DNA from: Desulfosporosinus sp. FKB
Lineage (GTDB): Bacteria > Bacillota > Desulfitobacteriia > Desulfitobacteriales > Desulfitobacteriaceae
Reading direction: 5' to 3'
Assembly: GCF_002196705.1 (NCBI RefSeq)
Contig: NZ_NADJ01000015.1
Span: 62,001 to 126,000 of the forward strand
Length of the DNA stretch: 64,000 nucleotides
Below are positions 53,649 to 61,828 of the stretch, in pieces. Every line of letters starts with the position of its first letter. Positions within the stretch are counted from its first letter, which is position 1. Below the pieces are notes generated by a model. It saw nothing but the letters and a program-made list of their open reading frames with translations, was not told the DNA's origin and did not search any database. The translations under genes and the position numbers were made by a program.

Positions 53649-54539
53649 ATGAAACAAAACTGCAAACTGATTTTTGGTAGAGCTATCATTCTAGCCCTAG
53701 TATTAATTTTGAGTAGTGTAACTGTAAGATTGCTTATACCATCTGATTTTAAATCCGGCAATACTTACATAACTAAATCTAACAATTTAACTAAATTAAC
53801 CAAATCTAGGCTGTCATTGCCGCCTCCAGGTTCTAATTCTCCAGTCCCATACCAAAACCAAAACAAATCAAAACTGGTTGCCTTCCCCAAAGAAGGTATA
53901 CCTGTGCTTATGTATCATTCCATTAAAACGCTTCCAGGCAACTCACTTGGCGTCCCAGTAAAACAGTTTACTGAGGAAATGTCATGGCTTCACCGACAAG
54001 GCTATAATTCGATATCCCCAAAGGATTTATATGATGCCTTAATAGACGGAAAACCTGTTCCCGAAAAACCAATTTTGCTAACATTTGATGACGGATATAG
54101 CGACAATTATAACTCCGCTTGGCCAATACTTTGTCAAAATGATTTCAAGGCTACTTTCTTTATAATTACAGATTTTGTGGGTTCAGGAATGATGAAATGG
54201 GACCAACTTAATGATCTCATTAAACAGGGAAATACAGTAGAAAGTCATACTGCACATCATCTTGACCTTTCCACGCTTAGTGATAATCAACAAGAACTTG
54301 AACTAAATGTTTCAAAGCGGGAACTTGAAAGTCATCTTGGGATCAATGTACAATCTCTATGTTTTCCTTCAGGAAAATATAATAAAACAACCCTGGCATT
54401 GATGCCAAAGGTGGGATATAAACTAGGGTTTACCACGAAACCCGGCAAAGTGCATTTAGGTGATAACATATTGACATTGAAGCGCGAGCGAATTTATGGA
54501 GGTATGTCTCTGGCACTATTTCAAAGACTTTTCCCGTAA
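53649..54539 (+). CDS. Polysaccharide deacetylase (NodB family), second copy
   Basis: A 296-aa protein with an N-terminal membrane anchor (about 10-30), a 60-residue Ser/Pro/Asn-rich stretch and a NodB domain (about 85-295). Motifs are GIPVLMYHSIK, LTFDDGYSDN (motif 1), VESHTAHHLDLS (motif 2) and SLCFPSGKYN (motif 3). It belongs to the PgaB/YadE-like extracellular type rather than the PdaB type at 5534. Substrate may be peptidoglycan or an exopolysaccharide. Confidence 0.88.
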   Translation: MKQNCKLIFGRAIILALVLILSSVTVRLLIPSDFKSGNTYITKSNNLTKLTKSRLSLPPPGSNSPVPYQNQNKSKLVAFPKEGIPVLMYHSIKTLPGNSLGVPVKQFTEEMSWLHRQGYNSISPKDLYDALIDGKPVPEKPILLTFDDGYSDNYNSAWPILCQNDFKATFFIITDFVGSGMMKWDQLNDLIKQGNTVESHTAHHLDLSTLSDNQQELELNVSKRELESHLGINVQSLCFPSGKYNKTTLALMPKVGYKLGFTTKPGKVHLGDNILTLKRERIYGGMSLALFQRLFP

Positions 54540-54832
54540 GCTAAGTTTTCATTAATTCTCACTGAATACAACCACGCTTAAAACATTCGCGTTAAAATAC
54601 GCCAATGGCCTCTATTCTAGTGGATCCCGATCTTCAAGATGGTATGCATAACAATGACATTACATATCTTGTCATCTTTGGGATTATAATTATTACTATG
54701 AAATTATAAATTGGTAACCTTATAAACTGAAGGGATTAATTAACTAAATGGATAATCCCCTCGCCCTCTTGTCTATGTAATAACTGGATTTATGTAGAAA
54801 ATAGTCTCTGAAAATTTTTGGGGGTGATTCTT

Positions 54833-54958
54833 TTGGAAAAAAAAGATATTTGCAAAATCGAAGACGATATCAAGATAGTTACTGAATTATGTCAGCTTAA
54901 AGATTTAGATTATGAGATCAAAATCGTTAACCAATTAGATCAATTTAAAGATGAGTGA
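54833..54958 (+). CDS. Small 41-aa ORF abutted by a palindromic element
   Basis: TTG start after GGGGGTGATTC. The peptide, rich in Asp, Glu, Lys and Ile, contains a loose twofold repeat (IKIVTELCQLKDLDYE and IKIVNQLDQFKDE). Its stop codon TGA lies within the first bases of the element at 54955, so the original C-terminus may have been replaced on insertion. I do not recognise the family. Confidence 0.45.
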   Translation: MEKKDICKIEDDIKIVTELCQLKDLDYEIKIVNQLDQFKDE

Positions 54959-55060
54959 ACTCGTTCAGCTAAAGCTGAACATCGTTGCTTTGGCGGGGAC
55001 TCTAACTCCCACCGAAACAAGGCATGGGAACCACTCCCACTTGGAGAAGTGGGGATAAAT
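54955..55060 (+). mobile_element. Palindromic element, copy 4
   Basis: GTGAACTCG, left hairpin GTTCAGCTAAAGCTGAAC, then GGGGACTCTAACTCCCACCG and a right hairpin CCCACTTGGAGAAGTGGG. Short form like copy 1. It supplies the stop codon of the preceding small ORF. Confidence 0.65.
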
Positions 55061-55092
55061 TACATCCTTTTAGTTATTGAAAAGATCTGATT

Positions 55093-55129
55093 AATCTCTC
55101 ATCGTCTGAACGGTGAGGGATTTTCTTTT
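55093..55129 (+). terminator. Terminator downstream of copy 4
   Basis: AATCTCTCATCG (55093-55104) pairs with CGGTGAGGGATT (55111-55122) with wobbles, followed by TTCTTTT. It ends the small-ORF transcript. Confidence 0.7.
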
Positions 55130-55306
55130 AACAAAATAGCCCAAATATAGTTTTATAATAAATTTACTACATGGTCTTACTTCTCAGCTAATTTTAAGCA
55201 ATTGATATTATAATCCTTTCTGTGTTATGGTCAGCGTACAAACGTAAGTGCACACAAAATTGTGCATTAATTGACCTAAACTAAAATCCTAAAAGGATGT
55301 GAATAA

Positions 55307-55996
55307 ATGACTTTCTTTGCATTTCGTATTTTAGTAGTCGATGATGAGCCTTCGATTCGACAAATGTTAGATTTAGGTTTACGAAAAGCGGGTTACCTTG
55401 TAAAAACTGCTGCTAATGGGCAAATCGCTTTAGAACTAATTCCTGCATTTGACCCACATCTAATTATTTTGGATCTAATGATGCCTGTCATGGATGGAAA
55501 TGATTTTTGTCAGACTGTTCCGGAAATTAGTCAAGCTCCAATGATTATGCTGACAGCCAAAAATTCTGCTACGGATATTGTTGTTGGTTTGAGGCAAGGA
55601 GCCAATGATTACCTGACCAAACCTTTTCATTTTGAGGAACTATTAGCTAGAATTGAAGTTCAGTTACGAAACCGCTACCCAGAGTTGACTGGAAAACATA
55701 GTATAGGTGCTTTTTGCTTGGATGAAGCACACCATTCCATTACATTTAACAATTGCCAGCTCTCCCTTTCCCCTACTGAATATAAACTTTTATCCTATTT
55801 GCTTTGGAACCCAGGTCAAATACTTGGCAAAAGCTCCATTCTAAGACACGTTTGGGGATACGACTTTGACGGTGAAGATAATATTGTCGAAGTATATATC
55901 CGTTACCTTCGTGACAAACTTGGCGACAAGGAACACAAATTAATTCAAACTGTGCGTGGTGTTGGCTATCGCCTGGTTCCTCCGCTGAAGAATTGA
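55307..55996 (+). CDS. OmpR/PhoB family response regulator
   Basis: A 229-aa response regulator. The receiver (about 5-120) has VVDDEPSIRQML, the phosphorylated aspartate in LIILDLMMPVMDG and the lysine in NDYLTKPFH. The C-terminal winged helix (about 135-227) has LSPTEYKLLSYLL and EVYIRYLRDKLG. It is followed 41 bases later by the sensor kinase gene. Confidence 0.95.
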   Translation: MTFFAFRILVVDDEPSIRQMLDLGLRKAGYLVKTAANGQIALELIPAFDPHLIILDLMMPVMDGNDFCQTVPEISQAPMIMLTAKNSATDIVVGLRQGANDYLTKPFHFEELLARIEVQLRNRYPELTGKHSIGAFCLDEAHHSITFNNCQLSLSPTEYKLLSYLLWNPGQILGKSSILRHVWGYDFDGEDNIVEVYIRYLRDKLGDKEHKLIQTVRGVGYRLVPPLKN

Positions 55997-56037
55997 AATT
56001 TGTAAGATAAGCTTCTCAAAGGAGGGAAGGTGTTAGA

Positions 56038-57543
56038 ATGCTGGATGAAGGTAATAAAGAAGATTGGAAAAATTCCCTGACTACTAAACTATTAGTGAGA
56101 TTTTGGTTGAGCCTTTTACTGGTATCGCTGACTATGGGAGTGATTCAGTATCAGGCATTAAATTCGTTTTTGATGAAAGGAGAAACCCAGGATCTACAAA
56201 CTCAGATAGGTTCATTTGGGGTTAATCAACTAAAGTTATGGCTGGATCATGAACAGCAATTTCCCAAGGCTTGGCAGAGTCTCAGCCCTGGTGTTGTCGT
56301 CGGTTTCTTTTCACCCGATAAAAAGCTTGAGGGTATACTCAGCCGCCAGGAAGTTAAGGCAAAAAATCCTTACGTTTTGGAAAAATCTTTTTTTCAAAGA
56401 CAAATTACAAAAGATAAGCTTCGAACAAATGTTATTTTAACGTCCCCAAAGGGCATCCGCTACAGGGTTATTTCCGGGCCGATCTACCTAAATCAAGAAA
56501 CTGGAGCCAGTGTAACAGGACAAATGTCAAAATCAGCGTCAAACAATACATTAATCGGTTATGCAACTCTAGCTGCCCCTCTAACACAGATCAACAATAT
56601 ACTCTACCACCAACTTCAGGTTTTCCTGATCAGCACACTGTTTATTCTTGTGTTTGGCGGACTTCTGACGTTGTATATTCTGAAAAAACCTCTCTTACCC
56701 TTATCACGCATGTCCGAGATCTCAGGAAAGATAGCCGCCGGCAATTACGCCTTAAGAATACCCGAGGAACCAGCAGCATCGGAAATTGTACATTTAAGAT
56801 CTGTTTTAAATCAAATGCTCGATACGCTTAATCGATCTATAGTGACAGAAACAGAAGCCAAAGAACAAATGGCAAGGTTTATTGGTGATGCTTCCCATGA
56901 ATTAAGAACACCTTTGACGTCTATTCGGGGATTTCTGGAAATCTTATTGTGCGACCCGGAAACAGACTCGGAAACTTTAGCTGCGGCCCATAAATCAATG
57001 CTCACTGAAACTGAGAGATTAATCCACCTCACCGAGGATTTATTGACTCTCAACCGTTTAGCAAAACAAATTGCTCATGATCCGCTAGTTAACCCGGAAA
57101 CAATTGTTCAAGATGTTCTTCCAGAGGTTTTGCCCCTATTGAATTCATTATTAGGATACCGGACCTTAGATATCCAATGTGACGAGATAACCCTGCCGGT
57201 TGAACCAGGAGAACTTAAGCAAATTCTCTATAACCTAGTTCATAATGCTATTCAACACACTTCTGTCAATGGAAAGATTACGATAAAAACTGAAACGAAT
57301 GGCAAGGTAAGCTATCTTTATGTCTCAGATAACGGAGAAGGAATTGCCCCTCAGGATCTTCCCTATATATTTGAGCGCTTTTATCGGAGCAGCCGATCAA
57401 GGGAAAGGAGGTCCGGTAGTGGTGCAGGATTAGGATTGGCTATCGTTCATGAATTCATAAATTTACGAGGCGGGAAAATCGATGTTGAAAGTACGCTGGG
57501 GAAAGGTACGACCTTTATAATTCATTTCCCCAAAGAGTCTTAA
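56038..57543 (+). CDS. Sensor histidine kinase
   Basis: A 501-aa membrane kinase, partner of the response regulator upstream. It has two membrane helices (about 20-40 and 185-210) with an extracellular sensor between, HAMP (about 210-260) and the phosphoacceptor region FIGDASHELRTPLTSI. The ATP-binding parts are LVHNAIQHT, DNGEGIAPQDL and GSGAGLGLAIVHEF. The gene starts at ATG 56038 after AAAGGAGGGAAGGTGTTAGA. The signal is unknown. The convergent envelope genes at 57647 and 58372 are possible targets. Confidence 0.94.
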   Translation: MLDEGNKEDWKNSLTTKLLVRFWLSLLLVSLTMGVIQYQALNSFLMKGETQDLQTQIGSFGVNQLKLWLDHEQQFPKAWQSLSPGVVVGFFSPDKKLEGILSRQEVKAKNPYVLEKSFFQRQITKDKLRTNVILTSPKGIRYRVISGPIYLNQETGASVTGQMSKSASNNTLIGYATLAAPLTQINNILYHQLQVFLISTLFILVFGGLLTLYILKKPLLPLSRMSEISGKIAAGNYALRIPEEPAASEIVHLRSVLNQMLDTLNRSIVTETEAKEQMARFIGDASHELRTPLTSIRGFLEILLCDPETDSETLAAAHKSMLTETERLIHLTEDLLTLNRLAKQIAHDPLVNPETIVQDVLPEVLPLLNSLLGYRTLDIQCDEITLPVEPGELKQILYNLVHNAIQHTSVNGKITIKTETNGKVSYLYVSDNGEGIAPQDLPYIFERFYRSSRSRERRSGSGAGLGLAIVHEFINLRGGKIDVESTLGKGTTFIIHFPKES

Positions 57544-57612
57544 AAGATTTTTAGTGTTTAATAAATACAATCTTATTTGAGCTGAAGCCTTAGATAACGT
57601 TTAGAACAAAGA

Positions 57613-57638
57613 AGAACCGTACTCAAGTGTACGGCTCT
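57613..57638. terminator. Bidirectional terminator between kinase and envelope gene
   Basis: AGAACCGTAC (57613-57622) pairs with GTACGGCTCT (57629-57638) with one mismatch. The minus-strand reading is followed by TCTTTG and the plus-strand reading by TAAAAAC, so it is most useful to the minus-strand gene. Confidence 0.7.
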
Positions 57639-57646
57639 TAAAAACA

Positions 57647-58288
57647 TTAAGTCGCAGAAGATGTTGAAGATGAATTTGAAGCAGGAGTTGTCGTTGAAGT
57701 CGAAGTGTTCAAATCTCCATTTATTTTCTGAAGATCTGCTAAAATCTTTTGATAAACATTGATTCTATTTTGAATATCTGTTTGAATCTTGCTTAAGTCT
57801 GAAGTAACTGCCGAGGAGTTATTAGCTTTGTTATCAGTGCTAAGTTGTGTCCAATCCGCTTTAGCAGTTTGAGCAGCTTCCTGTGCATTGGCTATATCAT
57901 CCTGCATAGGAATCATGTCATTAAGGGCAGCTAATAAAGCACTATAGTTCTTACCTTGACGATCTGTTTTGACTTGCGCATGGATTGTCTGTCTCAAAGT
58001 TTTAATTTGATCAAGCAGTTGTTTATCTTGAGCCTGAAGTTGGCGGATAGGAGCCAAATTTTGCTGAAATTGCTCTGCATTTTGTAGATGCAAAATTTCA
58101 TTTTGAAGCTTCTGTTTTCTGGCAGCTGCTTTGTCAGCAGAGGTCATAGGAGTTTCTGTTGAGGAATTTTGACTTTGAGAAGTTGTAGGCACAGAGGATT
58201 GGGTAGTATCAGCAAGGACAGGAAGAGAAAAGCTAAAGATTGAAGATGCTATTAAAGAACAAGCTAACAATTTACTTGATTTTCGCAT
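57647..58288 (-). CDS. Secreted coiled-coil protein, hypothetical
   Basis: A 213-aa exported protein. The signal peptide ends FSFSLPVLADTTQ. A long helical, Gln/Lys/Asp-rich middle (about 50-180) is likely coiled coil, with LQKINGDL near the end, and a Ser/Thr/Ala-rich tail follows. It has no catalytic motif that I recognise. It is 83 bases after a lipoprotein gene on the same strand and convergent with the two-component genes, so an envelope-stress or surface role is a reasonable guess. Confidence 0.75.
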   Translation of the reverse strand: MRKSSKLLACSLIASSIFSFSLPVLADTTQSSVPTTSQSQNSSTETPMTSADKAAARKQKLQNEILHLQNAEQFQQNLAPIRQLQAQDKQLLDQIKTLRQTIHAQVKTDRQGKNYSALLAALNDMIPMQDDIANAQEAAQTAKADWTQLSTDNKANNSSAVTSDLSKIQTDIQNRINVYQKILADLQKINGDLNTSTSTTTPASNSSSTSSAT

Positions 58289-58371
58289 AGGTAAGTCGAT
58301 TCTCCTTTATTGAATACTTTTTAATTATTTAATATCGTTGATTCTTAGTTCGTACCTTTTACTTACTAATA

Positions 58372-58674
58372 TTACAATTTACCTAGACTTCTATCGAGAA
58401 CGTTGAGAGATTTATCCAGGTTTTTGAGATTCTCATTAATTTGAGCATTAACTTCTTGCTGTCCCTTAGCCGCTTTTATGTTGATGGATTTAACCTGTTG
58501 TTGACTCGTCATTAGGTTAGGAGAAGATGCTTCTTGATTATTAGCTGTTGAAGTCGCATTTGAAGTTCCCATAGCGGAACTTGCAGAAGTCTGAGTACCA
58601 CATCCAGTGAGTACTAATAATGAAGAAAAAATAACCAGCGAAGCAGAAATTGCTTTTAGACGGAATCGTTTCAT
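58372..58674 (-). CDS. Small lipoprotein, hypothetical
   Basis: A 100-aa lipoprotein with signal peptide and lipobox VLTGCGTQ. The mature part is Ser/Thr/Ala-rich, then a short helix ending in LNVLDRSLGKL. ATG at 58674 follows GGAGGCGCATTG. It probably shares a transcript with the coiled-coil protein gene downstream. Confidence 0.75.
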   Translation of the reverse strand: MKRFRLKAISASLVIFSSLLVLTGCGTQTSASSAMGTSNATSTANNQEASSPNLMTSQQQVKSINIKAAKGQQEVNAQINENLKNLDKSLNVLDRSLGKL

Positions 58675-58911
58675 CAATGCGCCTCCTTTCTTGTCAAATA
58701 TTTCGTTTTTTTACATTGCTTATTCTAAAGAATGAAACTGAGAATTTGCTGAGAAATTCTAAAATTAAATACCAGACCTTATCGTCTGGCCAGCGATGAC
58801 ATCAACTATGCTGGTGGTTATTTATGAGATTGGCACAATAATTTAATTAAACTCCATTTTGCTATTTCCAGAATAGAATAGTATGTAATTATCCATGAAT
58901 GGAGGATGGAC

Positions 58912-59184
58912 ATGATAGACTTCTATGCTCTTGATAAACCTTGCCCCAAATGTTCTGGACTCGGCAGGATAGAAAATCCTCAATGGCTACAATTTTGGAC
59001 GAAAATGGAACCATTTCGAACCTCGATAGACCAACAAAATACTCTGAAAATGATAACCTCGGCAGAACCAACGGAACCCATGTTCTTTGTCTGTAAAGAA
59101 TGTCATGGCAAGGGAAAAATACTTACAACCGAGGGGAAGAAACTTATCGAGTTCATTAGATTTTGGTTGAATCCGAATTATTAG
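58912..59184 (+). CDS. Small DnaJ-type zinc-finger protein, hypothetical
   Basis: A 90-aa protein with two CxxCxGxG-type pairs, CPKCSGLGRI and CKECHGKGKI, about 50 residues apart, as in the cysteine-rich domain of DnaJ. Together they should bind one zinc. The second ATG (58912) is chosen, seven bases after GGAGG. Function is unknown; similar small proteins are annotated as zinc-finger or tryptophan-regulation relatives, which I cannot confirm. Confidence 0.65.
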   Translation: MIDFYALDKPCPKCSGLGRIENPQWLQFWTKMEPFRTSIDQQNTLKMITSAEPTEPMFFVCKECHGKGKILTTEGKKLIEFIRFWLNPNY

Positions 59185-59297
59185 ATATACATTCTTGGAC
59201 ATTTGTAATTCATAGCTATTCACTCTTTTCCCGGAAGCACATCCGATATTTTCACAGAAACAGTATACCAAGAGATTATTATAATTATTAAAGGGTG

Positions 59298-59311
59298 GCG
59301 GCTTAAGCCGC
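59298..59311 (+). terminator. Weak terminator
   Basis: The palindrome GCGGCTTAAGCCGC is followed by TATTCTTT on the plus strand, about 115 bases after the zinc-finger gene. Confidence 0.5.
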
Positions 59312-59448
59312 TATTCTTTATAGTTGTATCGGAAAAATTGAGCAACGAAGACAGATTTAATATTCCCATAAATGCAAATTACCATAATGTACCAATATAC
59401 TATACGATGCATATTATATAGTAACTTTTAACAAAGGAGGAAATGAAA

Positions 59449-59556
59449 ATGGCATTTGGCGCTGTTGATGGAGTTTGTACCCCTAATTTTATGCCCGGTA
59501 TCGCGATCGTTGTCGTAATTATTCTTTTGCTTATTGCAATGGGTATTGTATTCTAA
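59449..59556 (+). CDS. YjcZ-like small hydrophobic (sporulation-type) peptide 1
   Basis: A 35-aa peptide. MAFGAVDGVCTPNFM is followed by a single membrane helix with the tail LLIAMGIVF. The ATG at 59449 is eight bases after GGAGG. Small peptides with a short head and a hydrophobic tail like this (YjcZ type) are known as spore-associated proteins in Bacilli. A -10-like CATATTATA at 59410-59418 resembles sporulation sigma (E/K) sites. Confidence 0.65.
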   Translation: MAFGAVDGVCTPNFMPGIAIVVVIILLLIAMGIVF

Positions 59557-59580
59557 ATTTTATTTGAAAGGAGAAATTAT

Positions 59581-59748
59581 ATGTACGGATTTGGACATTT
59601 CCCTAACATTTCACCCGTTGGCGCTCCTCCACACATCGGACCTATCACAACCTGTCGCCCATTCTGTCCCCCTGTAACAGGATGCGTTGGCGTAGGAATT
59701 ATTGCTATTGCCATATTAATTCTTATCGCTTTAGGCGTTATTTTCTAA
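59581..59748 (+). CDS. YjcZ-like small hydrophobic peptide 2
   Basis: A 55-aa paralogue of the peptide 25 bases upstream. It has a Pro/Gly/Cys-rich head (MYGFGHFPNISPVGAP) and a tail LILIALGVIF matching the first peptide's LLIAMGIVF. AAGGAGAAATTAT precedes the ATG. It probably forms an operon with the first and ends at the terminator at 59752. Confidence 0.65.
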   Translation: MYGFGHFPNISPVGAPPHIGPITTCRPFCPPVTGCVGVGIIAIAILILIALGVIF

Positions 59749-59751
59749 ATT

Positions 59752-59785
59752 AAACGGCTACCATCCTTCAAGATGGTAGCCGTTT
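59752..59785 (+). terminator. Terminator after the small peptide genes
   Basis: Perfect 14-bp arms AAACGGCTACCATC (59752-59765) and complement (59772-59785), followed by CTACTT on the plus strand. It ends the two-gene unit four bases after the stop codon. Confidence 0.75.
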
Positions 59786-59925
59786 CTACTTAAGCAGAAG
59801 AAAAATGTTTTGGCAGCCAATTTCTGGTTCAAAAGCATCGGTCAACTTTCGAAGACAATATAAATTGAATAATATGGAATTGCAGGAAATAATCATCCAC
59901 TAAATAATTAATAGAGGTGAGAGAA

Positions 59926-60228
59926 TTGGTTTATCCCCGAACAAATGTGGTTCCTATATACGGTCATTATCCGCATCAGGTACGCTGGTATCCGGTGAAC
60001 TATACAGGCGGCTATGAACCAGCTTGGTGGGAACGTTACGAAGAACAGTTTGAACCACGCTGGATTAAAGAAATGGAAAAACGTATGGGTTTTATGCCAG
60101 GCAGAGAACCTATTTGGTGGGAACTTTTTGAAGAACAATTTGAACCCGCTTGGCTTCAACGTTTAGAACGGCGAATGGGTATCCCTCAGCCATTTGACCC
60201 GCGTTATGACAATCCTTACAAAAGATAG
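59926..60228 (+). CDS. Small tandem-repeat protein (WW-EEQFEP repeats), hypothetical
   Basis: A 100-aa protein with a 25-residue unit repeated twice: EPAWWERYEEQFEPRW with EMEKRMG, then EPIWWELFEEQFEPAW with RLERRMG. The head is Tyr/Pro/His-rich (VYPRTNVVPIYGHYP). I prefer the TTG at 59926 because GAGGTGA is five bases upstream; a GTG at 59917 is also possible. Not recognised. Its neighbourhood of spore-type peptides suggests a spore coat role, as inference. Confidence 0.6.
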   Translation: MVYPRTNVVPIYGHYPHQVRWYPVNYTGGYEPAWWERYEEQFEPRWIKEMEKRMGFMPGREPIWWELFEEQFEPAWLQRLERRMGIPQPFDPRYDNPYKR

Positions 60229-60277
60229 TAATTCAAGTGGTTTTTTGTGTTCAGGGCCAATAAAAAGGTCCTTTTTT

Positions 60278-60454
60278 CATCGGGTTTTTAGGACCCCCAC
60301 TTCTATAAGTGGGGGTCCTTCGTTAACTTCAGGTGGGGTAGAGTCCGCCTTCGCCGCTAAATATTCCTATCGGGAAAGGCGGCTCGGCAATAATGTCCAC
60401 TGGACATTATTGTATCTGAAGCCCCGATGTTCAGCTTAAGCTGAACGAGTTCAC
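60278..60454 (-). mobile_element. Palindromic element, copy 5 (long form)
   Basis: Reverse strand reads GTGAACTCGTTCAGCTTAAGC with the same four-hairpin order as copy 3, including CAATAATGTCC-AGT-GGACATTATTG, and ends in the hairpin CCCCACTT-ATAG-AAGTGGGG. About 90 percent alike to copy 3 by eye. Confidence 0.75.
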
Positions 60455-60479
60455 TGATATCCTTATAACGCGATCTGCT

Positions 60480-61682
60480 CTATCCCTTGATGCCGAGACT
60501 TCGTTTATACGCGAAGATTTCCTCGACGGCTCGATGATATCCTCCTGCAGCTCGAAAGGAATCTCCGATTTCTTCGCACGACTTTCGGAATGACGCATCC
60601 TTGAGCACACGTTCCGCCGTCTCTAGAAGGTCTTCCTCCGTTAGTCCTTCTTGCTTCAGTTGAATGCCGGCGCCAATCTCGGCCACACGTCTTGCAACAA
60701 TGGGCTGATCTGCACTTTGCGGAAGTACAATCAGTGGAACGCCATAATAAAGCCCTTCACTGGTACTATTCATACCACCGTGTGTGATAAATAATCCAGC
60801 GTGATGCAGTACTTCGAGCTGAGGCACGTGATTCCGAACTATAAAATTCTCGGGAATGTCTCCCAGTTCCGCAATCCTGGTTTGCCTTCCGACAGATAAC
60901 ATGACTGTGTACTTCGTGTTTGCAAACGCCTTAAAGCATAGCTTATAAAAATCAGCGGCTTGATTGAACACGGTACCAAGCGAGATGTAAATCAAGTTAT
61001 CTATATCTATTTGAGACCAGTTAAATTCGTCGTTTAAAGGAGGAACTACGGACGGTCCTACAAATTTGTACGATTCATCGAAGCTTTCTCCGCCTGGTTG
61101 AAAGTGCCTCGATGTATAGCTGATTGTCAATGGTGCCGGATTGCAGAAAACCTCATAGGTAGAGCCAATTTGCACATTGTATTTCTCTTGCATACGGCTA
61201 ACCAACTGTTGAAACTCCTGTTTTGCAAATTCATTCAGTTCTGCGGGAAATTGGAGTAAGCGTTGGTCTTGTCTATTGTCAAAGCTATTTTTTTTGATTG
61301 CAAAACTCGCACACGAGTTGATAGCAGGCAGACCCAGTATTTGAGCAAGCAGATACCCAGAGCCGAACATAGAGTCATGAATGATATAATCAAATCGTTC
61401 TCCTTTGGTTTGCCGCAAAACGCTGGGAATGACCACGTCGGAGGTACGCAAAAGTCCACTTGCGCGAGTCCAAGGATTGTCTCCTCCGCCGAGGAATAGT
61501 TTCAAAAATTTAGCAGCATCATAGGTGATCACCCTTGCGCCTATCTGTTCGATTCGATCGCGAAATTGCTCTGTCACCACGTAAACCACGTCTTCACGAC
61601 GACGAATAAGTTCTTGTACTATACCGAGTGTTGGGTTGATATGTCCCTCTGCACCTGCATTGATTATAAGAACGCGTGCCAT
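60480..61682 (-). CDS. Macrolide-type (MGT/UDP-glucosyl) glycosyltransferase
   Basis: A 400-aa GT1 glycosyltransferase. The start is RVLIINAGAEGHINPTLG, with the sugar-nucleotide signature HHAGLFITHGGMNSTSEGLYYGVPLIVLPQ (about 290-320). MGT enzymes attach a sugar to macrolides or other small acceptors, which can detoxify them. ATG at 61682 follows GGGGAAGGTGAT. A strong sigma-A promoter with two TetR-type operators lies upstream, next to the divergent TetR regulator. Confidence 0.9.
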   Translation of the reverse strand: MARVLIINAGAEGHINPTLGIVQELIRRREDVVYVVTEQFRDRIEQIGARVITYDAAKFLKLFLGGGDNPWTRASGLLRTSDVVIPSVLRQTKGERFDYIIHDSMFGSGYLLAQILGLPAINSCASFAIKKNSFDNRQDQRLLQFPAELNEFAKQEFQQLVSRMQEKYNVQIGSTYEVFCNPAPLTISYTSRHFQPGGESFDESYKFVGPSVVPPLNDEFNWSQIDIDNLIYISLGTVFNQAADFYKLCFKAFANTKYTVMLSVGRQTRIAELGDIPENFIVRNHVPQLEVLHHAGLFITHGGMNSTSEGLYYGVPLIVLPQSADQPIVARRVAEIGAGIQLKQEGLTEEDLLETAERVLKDASFRKSCEEIGDSFRAAGGYHRAVEEIFAYKRSLGIKG

Positions 61683-61709
61683 AATTATCACCTTCCCCAA
61701 AATTAATGC

Positions 61710-61721
61710 GAGCAATTGCTC
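61710..61721. promoter_or_regulatory. TetR-type operator 1 (GAGCAATTGCTC)
   Basis: A perfect 12-base palindrome just after the -10 box of the glycosyltransferase promoter. The half-site TGAGC matches the one in operator 2. Confidence 0.6.
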
Positions 61722-61723
61722 AC

Positions 61724-61752
61724 ATTATATTCGCGAAAACGTAATCCGTCAA
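61724..61752 (-). promoter_or_regulatory. Sigma-A promoter of the glycosyltransferase gene
   Basis: On the minus strand TTGACG and TATAAT are separated by 17 bases, close to the ideal vegetative promoter. Two palindromes overlap its upstream and downstream edges, so a repressor would block it. Confidence 0.8.
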
Positions 61753-61753
61753 T

Positions 61754-61781
61754 AATAATATGAGCTATTACTCATATTATT
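61754..61781. promoter_or_regulatory. TetR-type operator 2
   Basis: Perfect 11-base arms AATAATATGAG (61754-61764) and CTCATATTATT (61771-61781) with a six-base spacer. It shares the TGAGnAATnGCTCA core with operator 1 and lies between the divergent genes. Confidence 0.65.
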
Positions 61782-61828
61782 ATTGACTCAATGGTTCAAG
61801 GATAATAAAATTATCATGGAAGGTGTTA

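Noticed and set aside
58769-58786. Hairpin CCAGAC-CTTATC-GTCTGG upstream of the zinc-finger gene
   Set aside because: Short stem without T tract and not near a gene end; nothing further supports a role.
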